A stretch of DNA of 35,264 nucleotides from DTQF01 sp038874185. GTDB taxonomy: Archaea > Micrarchaeota > Micrarchaeia > CABMEP01. The notes under the pieces were generated by a model, which was not told the origin of the DNA, did no database searches, and was given only the letters and a program-made list of their open reading frames with translations. Positions 1 through 7,862 of this stretch are shown here, piece by piece. Location: the NCBI GenBank assembly GCA_038874185.1, contig JAVZCX010000007.1, positions 1 through 35,264 on the forward strand, in the 5' to 3' direction. The first letter of the stretch is position 1. Every line of letters starts with the position of its first letter. Position numbers and translations under genes: made by a program.

Positions 1-309
1 CATGACTCCAACAACTTTCTTCCTTTCATCCGTTATTGGATTACAGATGATTATAAATTTTCTTTTTTTGTCTTCTATCTTTAATTCCAAATGTTTTATT
101 CCTTCTTTGCCTTTTACAGCATTTAAAAACAAACGTTGTACTTCATTATTTTCAATTTCTTTAATTCTTAAAAAAGGAATTTTTTTCATCAATTCGTTCT
201 TGAAAATAAAGTTTCCTTTTAAATCCAAAATTGCAATATTTACTGGGAGATTTCTGATTATTCTTTTCATTAATGGTGTTATAATTTGTTTTGCACCTGC
301 TGTTTCCAT
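1..309 (-). CDS. PAS-like domain protein (partial, C-terminus beyond window)
   Basis: This is a minus-strand reading frame open for all 103 codons, starting at the ATG at 309-307 and leaving the window at base 1. The pattern of residues, with an NIAILDLKGNFIFKNE strand-turn-helix near residues 24-39 and a KFIIICNPI / VVGVM strand pair near the end, resembles a PAS sensor fold. PAS domains usually form the sensing part of histidine kinases or other signalling proteins, but the output domain is not in the window. An AT-rich TATA-like box sits about 27 nt before the ATG, so the message is probably leaderless. The plus-strand ORF over the same bases also runs through the tRNA-His gene and is judged a shadow. 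The family call is by pattern only. Confidence 0.55.
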   Translation of the reverse strand, partial: METAGAKQIITPLMKRIIRNLPVNIAILDLKGNFIFKNELMKKIPFLRIKEIENNEVQRLFLNAVKGKEGIKHLELKIEDKKRKFIIICNPITDERKKVVGVM

Positions 310-330
310 GATTTATTTTTTATATAATAT

Positions 331-340
331 ATTTTTAAAT
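331..340 (-). promoter_or_regulatory. TATA-like box for the PAS-like gene
   Basis: ATTTAAAAAT on the minus strand is centred about 27 nt upstream of the ATG at 309, the spacing expected for a leaderless archaeal transcript. The surrounding sequence is very AT-rich, so the exact box is uncertain. Confidence 0.35.
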
Positions 341-352
341 TTATTTAATCAG

Positions 353-463
353 GGCCGCAGAGGGGAATCGAACCCCTGCTTGGAGGTTTCTGCATCTTTG
401 ATGAAACTTTCCTTTAGAAAGTTCCTCCACAGCCTCCCGTCCTGCCATTAGACGACCGCGGCC
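353..463 (-). tRNA. tRNA-His (GTG) with canonical intron
   Basis: The fold gives a 7-bp acceptor stem (G1-C72) with an extra encoded G-1 facing C73, the hallmark of histidine tRNA. The D arm is GTCT...GGAC, the anticodon stem is GGAGG/CCTCC, the loop holds anticodon GTG at 430-428, and the T arm is AGGGG-TTCGATT-CCCCT. A 39-nt intron (426-388) lies between positions 37 and 38. The splice region forms a bulge-helix-bulge with central helix CTGT/GCAG and bulges GGA and AAA. CCA is not encoded. Confidence 0.95.
388..426 (-). other. tRNA-His intron (position 37/38)
   Basis: This 39-nt archaeal tRNA intron sits at the canonical site. It contains its own hairpin, in which GGAACTTTC pairs with GAAAGTTTC. 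The bulge-helix-bulge at its ends marks it for the archaeal splicing endonuclease. Confidence 0.9.
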
Positions 464-523
464 ATATTTTCTAACTTCAATATTTTCTAAAACTAAATTA
501 TATTGCTTTTAAAAGATATAAAC

Positions 524-1618
524 TTATCTGGTTATCTTTGCATTTTCAATTACTTGCTTAGTTTCTGCAGCTTCCTTATTTTTCTTGAAATACTCTCTGA
601 CTGGAGCAAGTATCCCTATTAAATTTTCTGCAACTGAATTTTTAAGGTCCATCGGATGAAGTTTTCCTTCAGAATAAATGTTTGTTAGCTCCTCGAAAGA
701 CTGGATCTCAATATTCCCTCCAAATTTGGCAGGCCTTTCTATTATCATTTCATTTTTTTCTCTGAAGATGACATGTTTTGCAAGATCCATCATTGGATTA
801 TTTTCAACTTCTTTTTCTGGGCAGAATGCCTTTGATATCTTTGTTCTTATCTCTTCTGGTTCATCATAAATGAATATTGCTGTGTTTGGTTTTGATTTTG
901 ACATCTTTACCGCACTCAATGCCTCTTTTCTTTCTGTTGGATCTTTTGGCAAAGGCCAAATTGGAGGTTTTACAAGACCTTGCAATAGATGGTGATGGAC
1001 AGGAACAGGTTTCCAGAATCCTATCTTTTCTCCAACCTCCATTGCAACCACATTTGCCTTTCTTTGATCCATTCCTAATTGAGGAATCTGAACACCGAAA
1101 TGAAATATATCTGCAACTTGCATCGGAGTGTAAAGAAGCGAAGCAAGTTTCAAACCTTCGCTTTCTTTTCTTCCAGCTATTTCCAATGTTCTTATTCCTC
1201 TTGCAAGCGTCATTTCCTTTGCAACCTTTACAACTATCTCCCAGTAATCAAGATCATCATATAGCTGGTCAGGCCAAATGAATTCTATTTTATCTTCAGG
1301 CACTCCCAAAGCTATCCATGAATGCTTGAAGTGCAGAGCAGCCTTCTTAATCAATTCTCTATCTCCACCAAGCTTGTCATTGATCCAGGCATGCCAGGTT
1401 GCAAGATATACTTTGAATTTTATTCCTGCCTGAATAAAATCTTTCATTTTGTAAGAGCATATCAAACCAGTTCCTAGATGAACCTTTCCAGAAGGCTCAA
1501 ATCCATTATATGCTACTGGCCTGTCGTTTGTCTCTAAAAGTTCTCTTAATGCCTGGACAGTTATGATCTCATCTGTAGGTGGCCTTGCAATCAGTTCAAT
1601 TTTTGTTTCAATATCCAT
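524..1618 (-). CDS. tyrS: Tyrosyl-tRNA synthetase
   Basis: The enzyme charges tRNA-Tyr with tyrosine in the cytoplasm. The 364-residue protein has the class I signature YNGFEPSGKVHLGTG near residues 37-51 (HLGTG is the HIGH-like motif) and a KMSKSKPN loop near residue 238. The tyrosine-pocket segments around LLYTPMQVAD and QLGMDQRKA are also present. Its length and the absence of a bacterial S4-like tail match the archaeal/eukaryotic type. The start ATG at 1618 opens directly into the conserved N-terminus. Its cognate tRNA-Tyr is also in this window, far away at 17816-17927. The upstream gap is shared with the divergently transcribed eL41 gene. Confidence 0.95.
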   Translation of the reverse strand: MDIETKIELIARPPTDEIITVQALRELLETNDRPVAYNGFEPSGKVHLGTGLICSYKMKDFIQAGIKFKVYLATWHAWINDKLGGDRELIKKAALHFKHSWIALGVPEDKIEFIWPDQLYDDLDYWEIVVKVAKEMTLARGIRTLEIAGRKESEGLKLASLLYTPMQVADIFHFGVQIPQLGMDQRKANVVAMEVGEKIGFWKPVPVHHHLLQGLVKPPIWPLPKDPTERKEALSAVKMSKSKPNTAIFIYDEPEEIRTKISKAFCPEKEVENNPMMDLAKHVIFREKNEMIIERPAKFGGNIEIQSFEELTNIYSEGKLHPMDLKNSVAENLIGILAPVREYFKKNKEAAETKQVIENAKITR

Positions 1619-1727
1619 AAGCTATTTTTCTAGCTAAGACTTATAAATATTTAACAGCTAAAGAAAGATATAAAAATTAATTTATACAAATATATCTAAA
1701 CATTCAACATTTTTATTAGGTGATTAT

Positions 1728-1841
1728 TTGGGTTCTAGACCAAGAAAATGGAAGAAAAAAGGAAAAATGAGATGGAAATGGATCAAGAAGAGAAGAAAGA
1801 AAATGAGAAGAATGCAGAAGAGAAGAGTAGGAGAGCTATAA
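1728..1841 (+). CDS. rpl41e: Small basic ribosomal peptide, eL41-like
   Basis: A 37-codon frame begins at TTG (1728), preceded four bases upstream by a strong GGTGAT ribosome binding site. The peptide is almost entirely Arg, Lys and Trp, with PRKWKKKGKMRWKWIKKRR near the start. This closely resembles what I recall of extended archaeal eL41 proteins, a tiny basic component of the large ribosomal subunit. An internal ATG at codon 14 would give a 24-residue peptide closer to the eukaryotic form, but the Shine-Dalgarno sequence supports TTG. It is followed at once by a second small basic ORF whose AGGTG site starts on the last base of this stop codon, so the two are probably co-translated. The assignment rests on pattern recognition only. 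Confidence 0.7.
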   Translation: MGSRPRKWKKKGKMRWKWIKKRRKKMRRMQKRRVGEL

Positions 1842-1850
1842 GGTGTTTTT

Positions 1851-2018
1851 ATGACAAGAAGCTTCATAAAAAACATGTCTTCATGGTTCAAGTCAACTTT
1901 TTGGGATAGGGTTTTCTCTAAAAAACCAGAATCATATTCCAAAAAGAAAAAAACACCTAAGCAGTACTATAAAGGAAAAGAACGCCAGCAAATCTCTTCC
2001 ATGAAAAAGAAAAGATAA
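1851..2018 (+). CDS. Small basic protein of unknown function downstream of eL41
   Basis: This 55-codon ORF starts at ATG 1851 with AGGTG six bases upstream; that site starts on the last base of the eL41 stop codon. The protein is Lys/Ser-rich with aromatic residues in the N-terminal half (MSSWFKSTFWDRVF) and a strongly basic C-terminal half ending MKKKR. No family is recognised. Coupling to a ribosomal peptide, the high positive charge and small size suggest an RNA- or ribosome-associated role, but that is inference. It was found by reading the sequence directly because it is shorter than usual gene-calling limits. Confidence 0.55.
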   Translation: MTRSFIKNMSSWFKSTFWDRVFSKKPESYSKKKKTPKQYYKGKERQQISSMKKKR

Positions 2019-2029
2019 TTTTTTAGATT

Positions 2030-2040
2030 TTTATTTATAT
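2030..2040 (+). promoter_or_regulatory. TATA-like box for the E1-like gene
   Basis: TTTATTTATAT is centred about 25 nt before the ATG at 2060, fitting a leaderless transcript. Confidence 0.4.
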
Positions 2041-2059
2041 TTTTAGATCGGCGTATCTT

Positions 2060-2863
2060 ATGGTAAAAAGATCAATAAAAATAAAAGGTAAATCTGCAAA
2101 AAGCAATCATTCTAATTCTTCAAAAAAAGAATACAGCCTTTATAAGCTTATAACAGCTAGGAACATAGGTGCACTGAGTGAAAAGGAGCAGGATGTTCTT
2201 TTTAATGCAAAGATTGCAGTTATTGGCTGCGGCGGCCTTGGTGGAATTGCTATAGATCTCCTTGCAAGGGCAGGAGTAGGGAATTTAACTATTGCAGATG
2301 GAGATGTATTTGAAATTTCAAATCTAAATAGACAGATCTTTAGCAGCTATTCAGTGATTGGCAAAAAGAAAGTAGATATAATAAAGAAAAGAGTCTTAGA
2401 TATCTCTCCTTCAATTAAGATTAAAACCTATGACAAATTTGTTGATTCAGAAGAAGCAGCATTTAATCTATTGAAAGGACACGATGTAGTAGTTGATGGA
2501 TTAGATAATGTTCTATCAAGAATTTATCTTTCAAGAGCAGCAAAGGACCTGCAGATACCATATGTCTTCGGTGCAGCAGAAAAGACAAGAGGCTATTCAA
2601 CCATATTTCTTCCAAAAGGCCAGAGCTATGAATCAATATTCATGCTTCCTTCAAACGGTAAGAGAATAGATGAAAAACTGAAAGAAAGATTACAAAAGGC
2701 AGGCGGATGCTATTCCATACTGGGTATAACTGCAAATATAATAGGTTCAATAGAGGCAATGCAGACAATTAATCTTCTCTTAAATAAGCCTTATGTGCGT
2801 GCACCAGAATTTATTCACTTTTCTTTATTTGATTCAGTTCCATTTAGAGTTTCATCCCTCTAA
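2060..2863 (+). CDS. E1-like adenylyltransferase, ThiF/MoeB/HesA family
   Basis: Family members adenylate the C-terminal glycine of ubiquitin-like sulfur carriers (MoaD, ThiS, SAMP) for sulfur transfer or conjugation. The 267-residue protein has the nucleotide-binding GCGGLGG at 56-62, D80, and SNLNRQ at 87-92, which supply the ATP and metal ligands. A later VVVDGLDN segment and a candidate active Cys in GGCYSILGI are also seen. The two CxxC zinc pairs common in MoeB/ThiF are not visible, and there is no rhodanese domain. The first 23 residues are a Lys/Ser-rich tail. A TcdA-like role in tRNA t6A cyclisation is possible given KEOPS nearby, but SNLNRQ is closer to MoeB/ThiF. It leads a run with endonuclease IV and a NifS-like protein. 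Confidence 0.85.
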   Translation: MVKRSIKIKGKSAKSNHSNSSKKEYSLYKLITARNIGALSEKEQDVLFNAKIAVIGCGGLGGIAIDLLARAGVGNLTIADGDVFEISNLNRQIFSSYSVIGKKKVDIIKKRVLDISPSIKIKTYDKFVDSEEAAFNLLKGHDVVVDGLDNVLSRIYLSRAAKDLQIPYVFGAAEKTRGYSTIFLPKGQSYESIFMLPSNGKRIDEKLKERLQKAGGCYSILGITANIIGSIEAMQTINLLLNKPYVRAPEFIHFSLFDSVPFRVSSL

Positions 2864-2910
2864 TCTAAATGGCCTTTAATCCAAACAATAACATTTAAAC
2901 CAGTGATTTT

Positions 2911-3741
2911 ATGAAATTCGGCACAGCTGGAGTTCCAATCTCATGTGAAAAAAGAGATTCGATTTCTGGAATAGAATGTGTTTACAAATTAGGCTTAGAT
3001 GCATTTGAGTTAGAATTCGTGCATGGATGTAGGATGAGTGAAGAAAGTGCGAAGGGGGCAGGACAGATTGCTAAAAAATATAACATAGTTCTAAGCGCTC
3101 ACGCTTCCTATTATTTGAATCTGCTTTCCGAAGAAAAGCTGAAATATAAGAAAACAGTAGATGAAATAATTAAGACAGCAAAGATACTTGAAATTGCAGG
3201 TGGGGACAGGTTAGTTTTTCATCCTGGTTTTTTCTTGAAGATGAGTCATGATAAGGCTTATGAGCGAATGAGAAGAGAACTTAAGTCTCTTGCAAAGCAG
3301 ATAAAAGAAAGTAATTTTAATGTTCATCTTGCTCCAGAGACAACTGGAAAACCAACCGCATTTGGTTCATTTGAAGATCTTTATTCTCTTGCAGAAGAGA
3401 TCGGATACGATTTAATAAGGCCAACAATTGATTGGGCACACATACATGCAAGAGAGAATGGAAGGTTTAAGACAAAAGAAGATTATGTTAAGGCATTGGA
3501 GTTTGTAGAGAAGAAAACGGGAAAAGAGGGGTTAAGGACGCTTCATTGTCATATGTCATCCATCAACTTCACTTCAAAAGGAGAGCGAAATCACCTTACG
3601 ATGGATAATGACATTCCTCCAGTCAAACCGCTTTTTGAAGCATTGCATGAATTTAAATGCGATGGTGTGATAATCTCTGAATCGCCAAACATTGAAAAAG
3701 ATGCAATGTATATGAAGGAATTGTTTCACTCTATAAAGTAG
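2911..3741 (+). CDS. nfo: Endonuclease IV (deoxyribonuclease IV, AP endonuclease)
   Basis: The enzyme cleaves the backbone at abasic sites during base excision repair. The 276-residue protein has the AP2Ec TIM-barrel layout with candidate zinc ligands in order: SAHASYY, VFHPGFF, APETTG, PTIDWAHIHAR and LHCHMS. These match the His/Glu/Asp cluster of the Nfo family. The length fits. The start ATG at 2911 has a weak GTGAT site 4 nt upstream, and the gap from the previous gene is only 47 nt, so co-transcription is likely. Other TIM-barrel sugar isomerases share the fold, but the conserved HxxF/ETTG/DxxH set favours endonuclease IV. Confidence 0.88.
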   Translation: MKFGTAGVPISCEKRDSISGIECVYKLGLDAFELEFVHGCRMSEESAKGAGQIAKKYNIVLSAHASYYLNLLSEEKLKYKKTVDEIIKTAKILEIAGGDRLVFHPGFFLKMSHDKAYERMRRELKSLAKQIKESNFNVHLAPETTGKPTAFGSFEDLYSLAEEIGYDLIRPTIDWAHIHARENGRFKTKEDYVKALEFVEKKTGKEGLRTLHCHMSSINFTSKGERNHLTMDNDIPPVKPLFEALHEFKCDGVIISESPNIEKDAMYMKELFHSIK

Positions 3742-3793
3742 CTATTAATATTCTATATATTATTTGCAGCGCAAATTTTGATTTGGCATCACT

Positions 3794-3805
3794 TTTTTAA
3801 ATTAT
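3794..3805 (+). promoter_or_regulatory. TATA-like box for the NifS-like pseudoenzyme gene
   Basis: TTTTTAAATTAT is centred about 24 nt before the ATG at 3822, so this gene appears to have its own promoter and a leaderless message. Confidence 0.4.
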
Positions 3806-3821
3806 ATTACTAAATCATTTT

Positions 3822-5036
3822 ATGGCAAAGAAAATCAAATCTTCTGGCAAGTCTAGATCAATAGGTCCAAAAAGGCCTAGATCTTTAATTTCAAAACGCA
3901 TTCCTGAGAGCAGGGGTGAAAAAAGAGGTCTTATTTTCATGGATTACGCATCGTCTACACCAATACGGGAAGAAGTTTTGGAGGCGATGCAACCATATCT
4001 TAAAAATAAATTTGGAAATCCATCTTCTCTCCATTCTTATGGCCGTGATGCAAAGCTGGCAATAGAACAATCAAAGGAAATAATTGCAAAGACAATCAAT
4101 GCATCCCCAGAGGAAATTGTTTTCACCTCAGGTTCAACAGAATCTTCAGTTCTTGCAATAAGAGGAGTAGCCAAAGCAAAGATTGCATACGGTAGCCATA
4201 TATTGTCTTCAGCAATAGAGCACGATCCAGTATTTTCAACATGTAAATCACTGGTTACAGAAGGTTATACTCTTTCAAGTCTTCTTGTAGATGTAGACGG
4301 GATGATAAGCATAGCGGATTTAAGATCAAAGATAACTCCAAAGACAATACTTGTATCTATACAGCATTCAAACGGAGAGATAGGAACAATTCAGCAAATA
4401 GAAGATGTAGGAAGAATAACTAAAGAAAAAAACGTGACCTTACATACCGATGCAACATTTTCTTATGGCTGGGTTCCATTAGATGTCAAAAAGATGAATG
4501 TAGATCTAATGACATTCGATGCGCATCATTCCTATGGCCCTAAGGGGATTGGTGCACTTTATGTAAAGAATGGAACTCCCATCAAGCCGATTTTTCCAAA
4601 CAGAGAGAACATTCTTCGACCAGGCACACTAAGCGTTGCATCTATAGTTGGTTTTGCTACTGCCGCAGAGTTAGCACATAAAGAAATGAGCAAGAATCAA
4701 AAGAACCTGATCAAGCTACAAAAGATGTTTATTGATTATGTGGAAGAAAACATAAAGTTTGTAAAATTAAACGGTCATCTTACAAAAAGATTGCCAAATA
4801 ATGTTAACTTTAGCTTCAGTGGAATAACTGGTACTGAACTTGTTAAGCAACTTGAGGAGAAAGGATTTATCACCTCAACTTGCATAGATTGCAGGGTTCT
4901 TGAGGCAATAGGTGTCAAAGGAGAGAAATTTACTGGGTCTGTAAGATTCACATTTGGAAAAGACACAAGCCAAGAAGAAGTAAAAAGATTATCTATAACG
5001 TTGAAATTACTTGTGGAAAAAGCGAGACAGAGCTAA
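3822..5036 (+). CDS. NifS/IscS-like class V aminotransferase homologue lacking the PLP lysine
   Basis: The fold and length (404 aa) are those of cysteine desulfurase, aligning well with the intact NifS at 12516-13688. Key residues are changed. The Schiff-base lysine (SSHKIGGPKG in the paralogue) is His236 in DAHHSYGPKG. The PLP-stacking His is Asp135 in EHDPV. The DAVQ Gln is Phe213 in DATF, and the phosphate-binding GTEN is GTLS. The active-loop cysteine is kept as Cys357 and a second, Cys354, makes a CIDC motif. It is therefore unlikely to bind PLP as an aldimine or act as a normal desulfurase. The first 36 residues are a Lys/Arg/Ser-rich extension. I recall that Archaeoglobus fulgidus IscS also lacks the lysine. 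A scaffold or Fe-S-binding role is inference. Confidence 0.85.
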   Translation: MAKKIKSSGKSRSIGPKRPRSLISKRIPESRGEKRGLIFMDYASSTPIREEVLEAMQPYLKNKFGNPSSLHSYGRDAKLAIEQSKEIIAKTINASPEEIVFTSGSTESSVLAIRGVAKAKIAYGSHILSSAIEHDPVFSTCKSLVTEGYTLSSLLVDVDGMISIADLRSKITPKTILVSIQHSNGEIGTIQQIEDVGRITKEKNVTLHTDATFSYGWVPLDVKKMNVDLMTFDAHHSYGPKGIGALYVKNGTPIKPIFPNRENILRPGTLSVASIVGFATAAELAHKEMSKNQKNLIKLQKMFIDYVEENIKFVKLNGHLTKRLPNNVNFSFSGITGTELVKQLEEKGFITSTCIDCRVLEAIGVKGEKFTGSVRFTFGKDTSQEEVKRLSITLKLLVEKARQS

Positions 5037-5084
5037 CATCTTTAATTTTTTATTTTAGTTTAATTTTAGATAATTTGTGATTTA

Positions 5085-7190
5085 ATGATTGGAATAAAGG
5101 AAGTTCAAAAGAGAGACGGTTCAATAGTAAAATTCGATCAATCTAAAATCACAAATGCAGTTTACAAAGCAACCGAGGCTGCAAAAATACCAGATATGAA
5201 ACTTGCACAAAAGATTTCAGATAGAGTTGTTAAAAAGCTCTCCGGTGCTTTTAAAAACAAGATACCTTCAGTTGAAGAGATACAAGACATAGTTGTAGAA
5301 GAACTTTTAAGGGAGAATAAAAAAATTGCAAAACTTTACATCAACTACAGAAGAGAAAGAGCAGAGATAAGAGAAAAGAAAAAAGTTCTTTTTGGCGTTT
5401 ATGATGATCTTAAATTGGATCTAAATGCAACTAAAGTATTGGCTTCAAGATATCTACAGAAGGATGTTAGCGGAAAAATCATCGAAACTCCAAAGCAAAT
5501 GTTTAAGCGAGTCGCAAAGAAAATCGCAGAATCAGATCGGGTTTATGGAGAAGATGTGAAAAAATCAGAAAAAGTTTTCTACGAAATGATGAGCAATCTT
5601 GAATTTCTGCCAAATTCACCAACATTAATGAATGCAGGAACAAGATTAGGACAGCTTTCCGCATGTTTTGTGCTTCCAATAGATGATTCTTTAGAAAGTA
5701 TTTTTGAGACATTGAAGCATGCAGCACTCATACATCAAAGCGGAGGAGGAACTGGTTTTTCATTTTCAAAAATTAGACCAAAAGGTGACTTAGTACGTTC
5801 TACAATGTCAATCGCATCAGGTCCTGTTTCATTCATGAAGATATACGATGCGATGACAGAAACAATAAAGCAAGGGGGAAGAAGGCGCGGTGCAAACATG
5901 GGCGTTTTGAGATGCGATCATCCAGACATTGTTGAATTTATCAATTCCAAAAAACAAGGCGGACTGAAAAACTTTAACATCTCAATCGCGGCTACAGATA
6001 GTTTCATGAAAGCAGTTCAAAAAGATGACGATTATGAATTAATAAATCCAAGAACCGGGGAAGTAACAAGAACAATATCTGCAAGAGAAGTTTTTAATCT
6101 TGCAGCTGAGCAAGCATGGGAAATAGGCGATCCAGGACTTATATTCATAGATAGAATTAATAAGTTGCATCCATTAAGAAAATTTGGAGAGATAGAGGCA
6201 ACCAATCCTTGTGGCGAGCAGCCTTTATTGCCTTATGAATCTTGTAACTTGGGAAGCATAAACCTTACTAAATTCATACTTTCAGATGGAAGTGATTTTG
6301 ATTGGGATAGATTAGAAGTTGCGATTCAAAATGCAGTGCATTTTTTAGACAATGTGATTGATACAAATTCTATTCCAATTCGAGAAGTTGAACATATTAC
6401 AAAGGCAAACAGAAAGATAGGTTTGGGCATAATGGGATGGGCAGATTCATTAATTCTTCTTGGAATTAGATACGATAGTAAAGAAGCAATTTTAATGGCT
6501 GAAAAGTTGATGAGATTTATAAGACAGATATCATATAATACTTCCATAGAGCTTGCAAATAAAAGAGGAAGCTATCCTAACTTCAAATTTGCAATTTATC
6601 CATCTAAATATAAACGATTAAGAAATGCAACATTAAATACCATCGCGCCGACAGGTTCTCTTTCTATAATTTCGGGTGTATCTTCTGGAATTGAGCCGTT
6701 ATTCGCAGTTGCTTATTATAGGCAAGTTCTAGAAAACATGAAGCTGATAGAGATAAATAGAATCTTTCACTCTATGTCTATTGAAAGAGGTTTCTATAGC
6801 AGATCATTAATGGAAAAGATCTCACATGGTTTATCAATACAGAAAATGAGCGAGATTCCAAGAGATGTGAGAGATTTATTCGTTACTGCTTACGATATTG
6901 AGCCGATATGGCATCTAAAGATGCAAGCAGCTTTTCAGAAATATGTTGATAACGCAGTTTCAAAGACAATAAATCTGCCATATGACGCAACTGTTGATGA
7001 AGTTGAAGACATCTATCTTAAAGCATACGAATTAGGAACAAAGGGAATAACTGTTTATAGATATGGGAGCAAAGTAGAGCAAGTAATATACCTGGGTCTT
7101 CCAAAAGAAGTTGGTGAAGAGCAGAAAAGAAAGGTCACTGTTTCTTCTGAATTCGCAGGCCATTGTTCATCAGGTATTTGCCAATTATGA
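5085..7190 (+). CDS. nrdJ: Adenosylcobalamin-dependent ribonucleotide reductase (class II)
   Basis: The enzyme reduces ribonucleotides to deoxyribonucleotides using a radical from coenzyme B12. Residues 1 to about 95 form an ATP-cone (VQKRDGSIVKFDQSKI...). The barrel follows with Cys194 (SACFVLP), the SGGGTGFSFSKIRP loop, the NPCGEQ signature with radical Cys376 and Glu378, and Cys387 (ESCNLGS); Cys194 and Cys387 are the likely redox pair. APTGSLS near the C-terminal third binds phosphate. The end CSSGICQL (Cys694, Cys699) is the swinging disulfide tail. The length of 701 aa is normal and no intein is present. The corrinoid adenosyltransferase at 11467 would make its cofactor. Confidence 0.92.
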   Translation: MIGIKEVQKRDGSIVKFDQSKITNAVYKATEAAKIPDMKLAQKISDRVVKKLSGAFKNKIPSVEEIQDIVVEELLRENKKIAKLYINYRRERAEIREKKKVLFGVYDDLKLDLNATKVLASRYLQKDVSGKIIETPKQMFKRVAKKIAESDRVYGEDVKKSEKVFYEMMSNLEFLPNSPTLMNAGTRLGQLSACFVLPIDDSLESIFETLKHAALIHQSGGGTGFSFSKIRPKGDLVRSTMSIASGPVSFMKIYDAMTETIKQGGRRRGANMGVLRCDHPDIVEFINSKKQGGLKNFNISIAATDSFMKAVQKDDDYELINPRTGEVTRTISAREVFNLAAEQAWEIGDPGLIFIDRINKLHPLRKFGEIEATNPCGEQPLLPYESCNLGSINLTKFILSDGSDFDWDRLEVAIQNAVHFLDNVIDTNSIPIREVEHITKANRKIGLGIMGWADSLILLGIRYDSKEAILMAEKLMRFIRQISYNTSIELANKRGSYPNFKFAIYPSKYKRLRNATLNTIAPTGSLSIISGVSSGIEPLFAVAYYRQVLENMKLIEINRIFHSMSIERGFYSRSLMEKISHGLSIQKMSEIPRDVRDLFVTAYDIEPIWHLKMQAAFQKYVDNAVSKTINLPYDATVDEVEDIYLKAYELGTKGITVYRYGSKVEQVIYLGLPKEVGEEQKRKVTVSSEFAGHCSSGICQL

Positions 7191-7195
7191 TTTTG

Positions 7196-7241
7196 AACTG
7201 AATAGTTTTTTCTAAATTGATATCTTTTCGTTTCTTTATGT
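7196..7241. terminator. T-rich convergent intergenic region
   Basis: The gap between the convergent reductase and Bud32 genes holds T-runs on the plus strand (TTTTTTCT, ATCTTTTCGTTTC), which fit archaeal T-tract termination. No hairpin is seen. Confidence 0.3.
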
Positions 7242-7862
7242 TTATTCGGTTTCTTCCTCTTCTTTAGATTCTTTTCGTTTTTGATACCTGCCTCTCTTTT
7301 CTATTTCATTCATTTGTCCTATTATCTTTTCCCATCCTTTAAGATTTTTGTATCCTTCTAAAAAATATTTGAAATTTCTCCCTATAGATCTTTTCATTAA
7401 TAAAACATCTATCGCTCTCTCTTCTGGATCCTTTGAAAATTCTGCGAGACCAAAATCTATGATATATGGTTCATTTTTTATGAACATTACATTTGCAGGG
7501 GTGAAGTCACCATGTGTTATTCCGACTGAATGGAGCTTAGATAGAATTCTTCCAACATTTCTGTAATCCTTAGGAGAATTTTTTCTATCTTTCATTAATT
7601 TTCCTTCAAGTCTTTCAAGAATCAACTCGTATTTGCCGGCATGATATATTTTAGGAACATTTATGTTATTTTTTAAGGCGTGAAGTATACATCTTGCTTC
7701 TGTTTTATTTCTCGTTTTTCTAAGTATTTCATCTAATTCACTTATTCTGTATTCCTTTTTATCTCTGACTTTTAAAACAACAGGAAGACCAAATAAATCA
7801 GAGAAATAGACCTTTGCTTCTGCGCCTCTGCTTTTGTAATTATTTTGTTTACTTTGGCTCAC
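7242..7862 (-). CDS. bud32: KEOPS complex kinase/ATPase Bud32
   Basis: This small RIO-like kinase is a subunit of KEOPS, which makes the t6A modification on ANN-decoding tRNAs. The 206 residues contain Lys31 (VVLKVR), Glu56, the catalytic loop HGDFTPAN at 117-124 and the metal-binding DFG at 136-138. The tail is Lys/Glu-rich. The start is GTG at 7862, inside the sequence GAGTGAGC, so it overlaps the stop of the diadenylate cyclase gene by four bases and is translationally coupled to it. In many archaea Bud32 is fused to Kae1; here the two are separate genes with the cyclase gene between them. Confidence 0.93.
   Translation of the reverse strand: MSQSKQNNYKSRGAEAKVYFSDLFGLPVVLKVRDKKEYRISELDEILRKTRNKTEARCILHALKNNINVPKIYHAGKYELILERLEGKLMKDRKNSPKDYRNVGRILSKLHSVGITHGDFTPANVMFIKNEPYIIDFGLAEFSKDPEERAIDVLLMKRSIGRNFKYFLEGYKNLKGWEKIIGQMNEIEKRGRYQKRKESKEEEETE

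Noticed and set aside
2..451. 149-codon plus-strand ORF at the left edge
   Set aside because: It overlaps the tRNA-His gene and lies opposite the better-supported PAS-like frame; its residues look like antisense low-complexity sequence.
877..1281. 134-codon plus-strand ORF inside tyrS
   Set aside because: It is antisense to a clearly conserved synthetase and has no recognisable features of its own.
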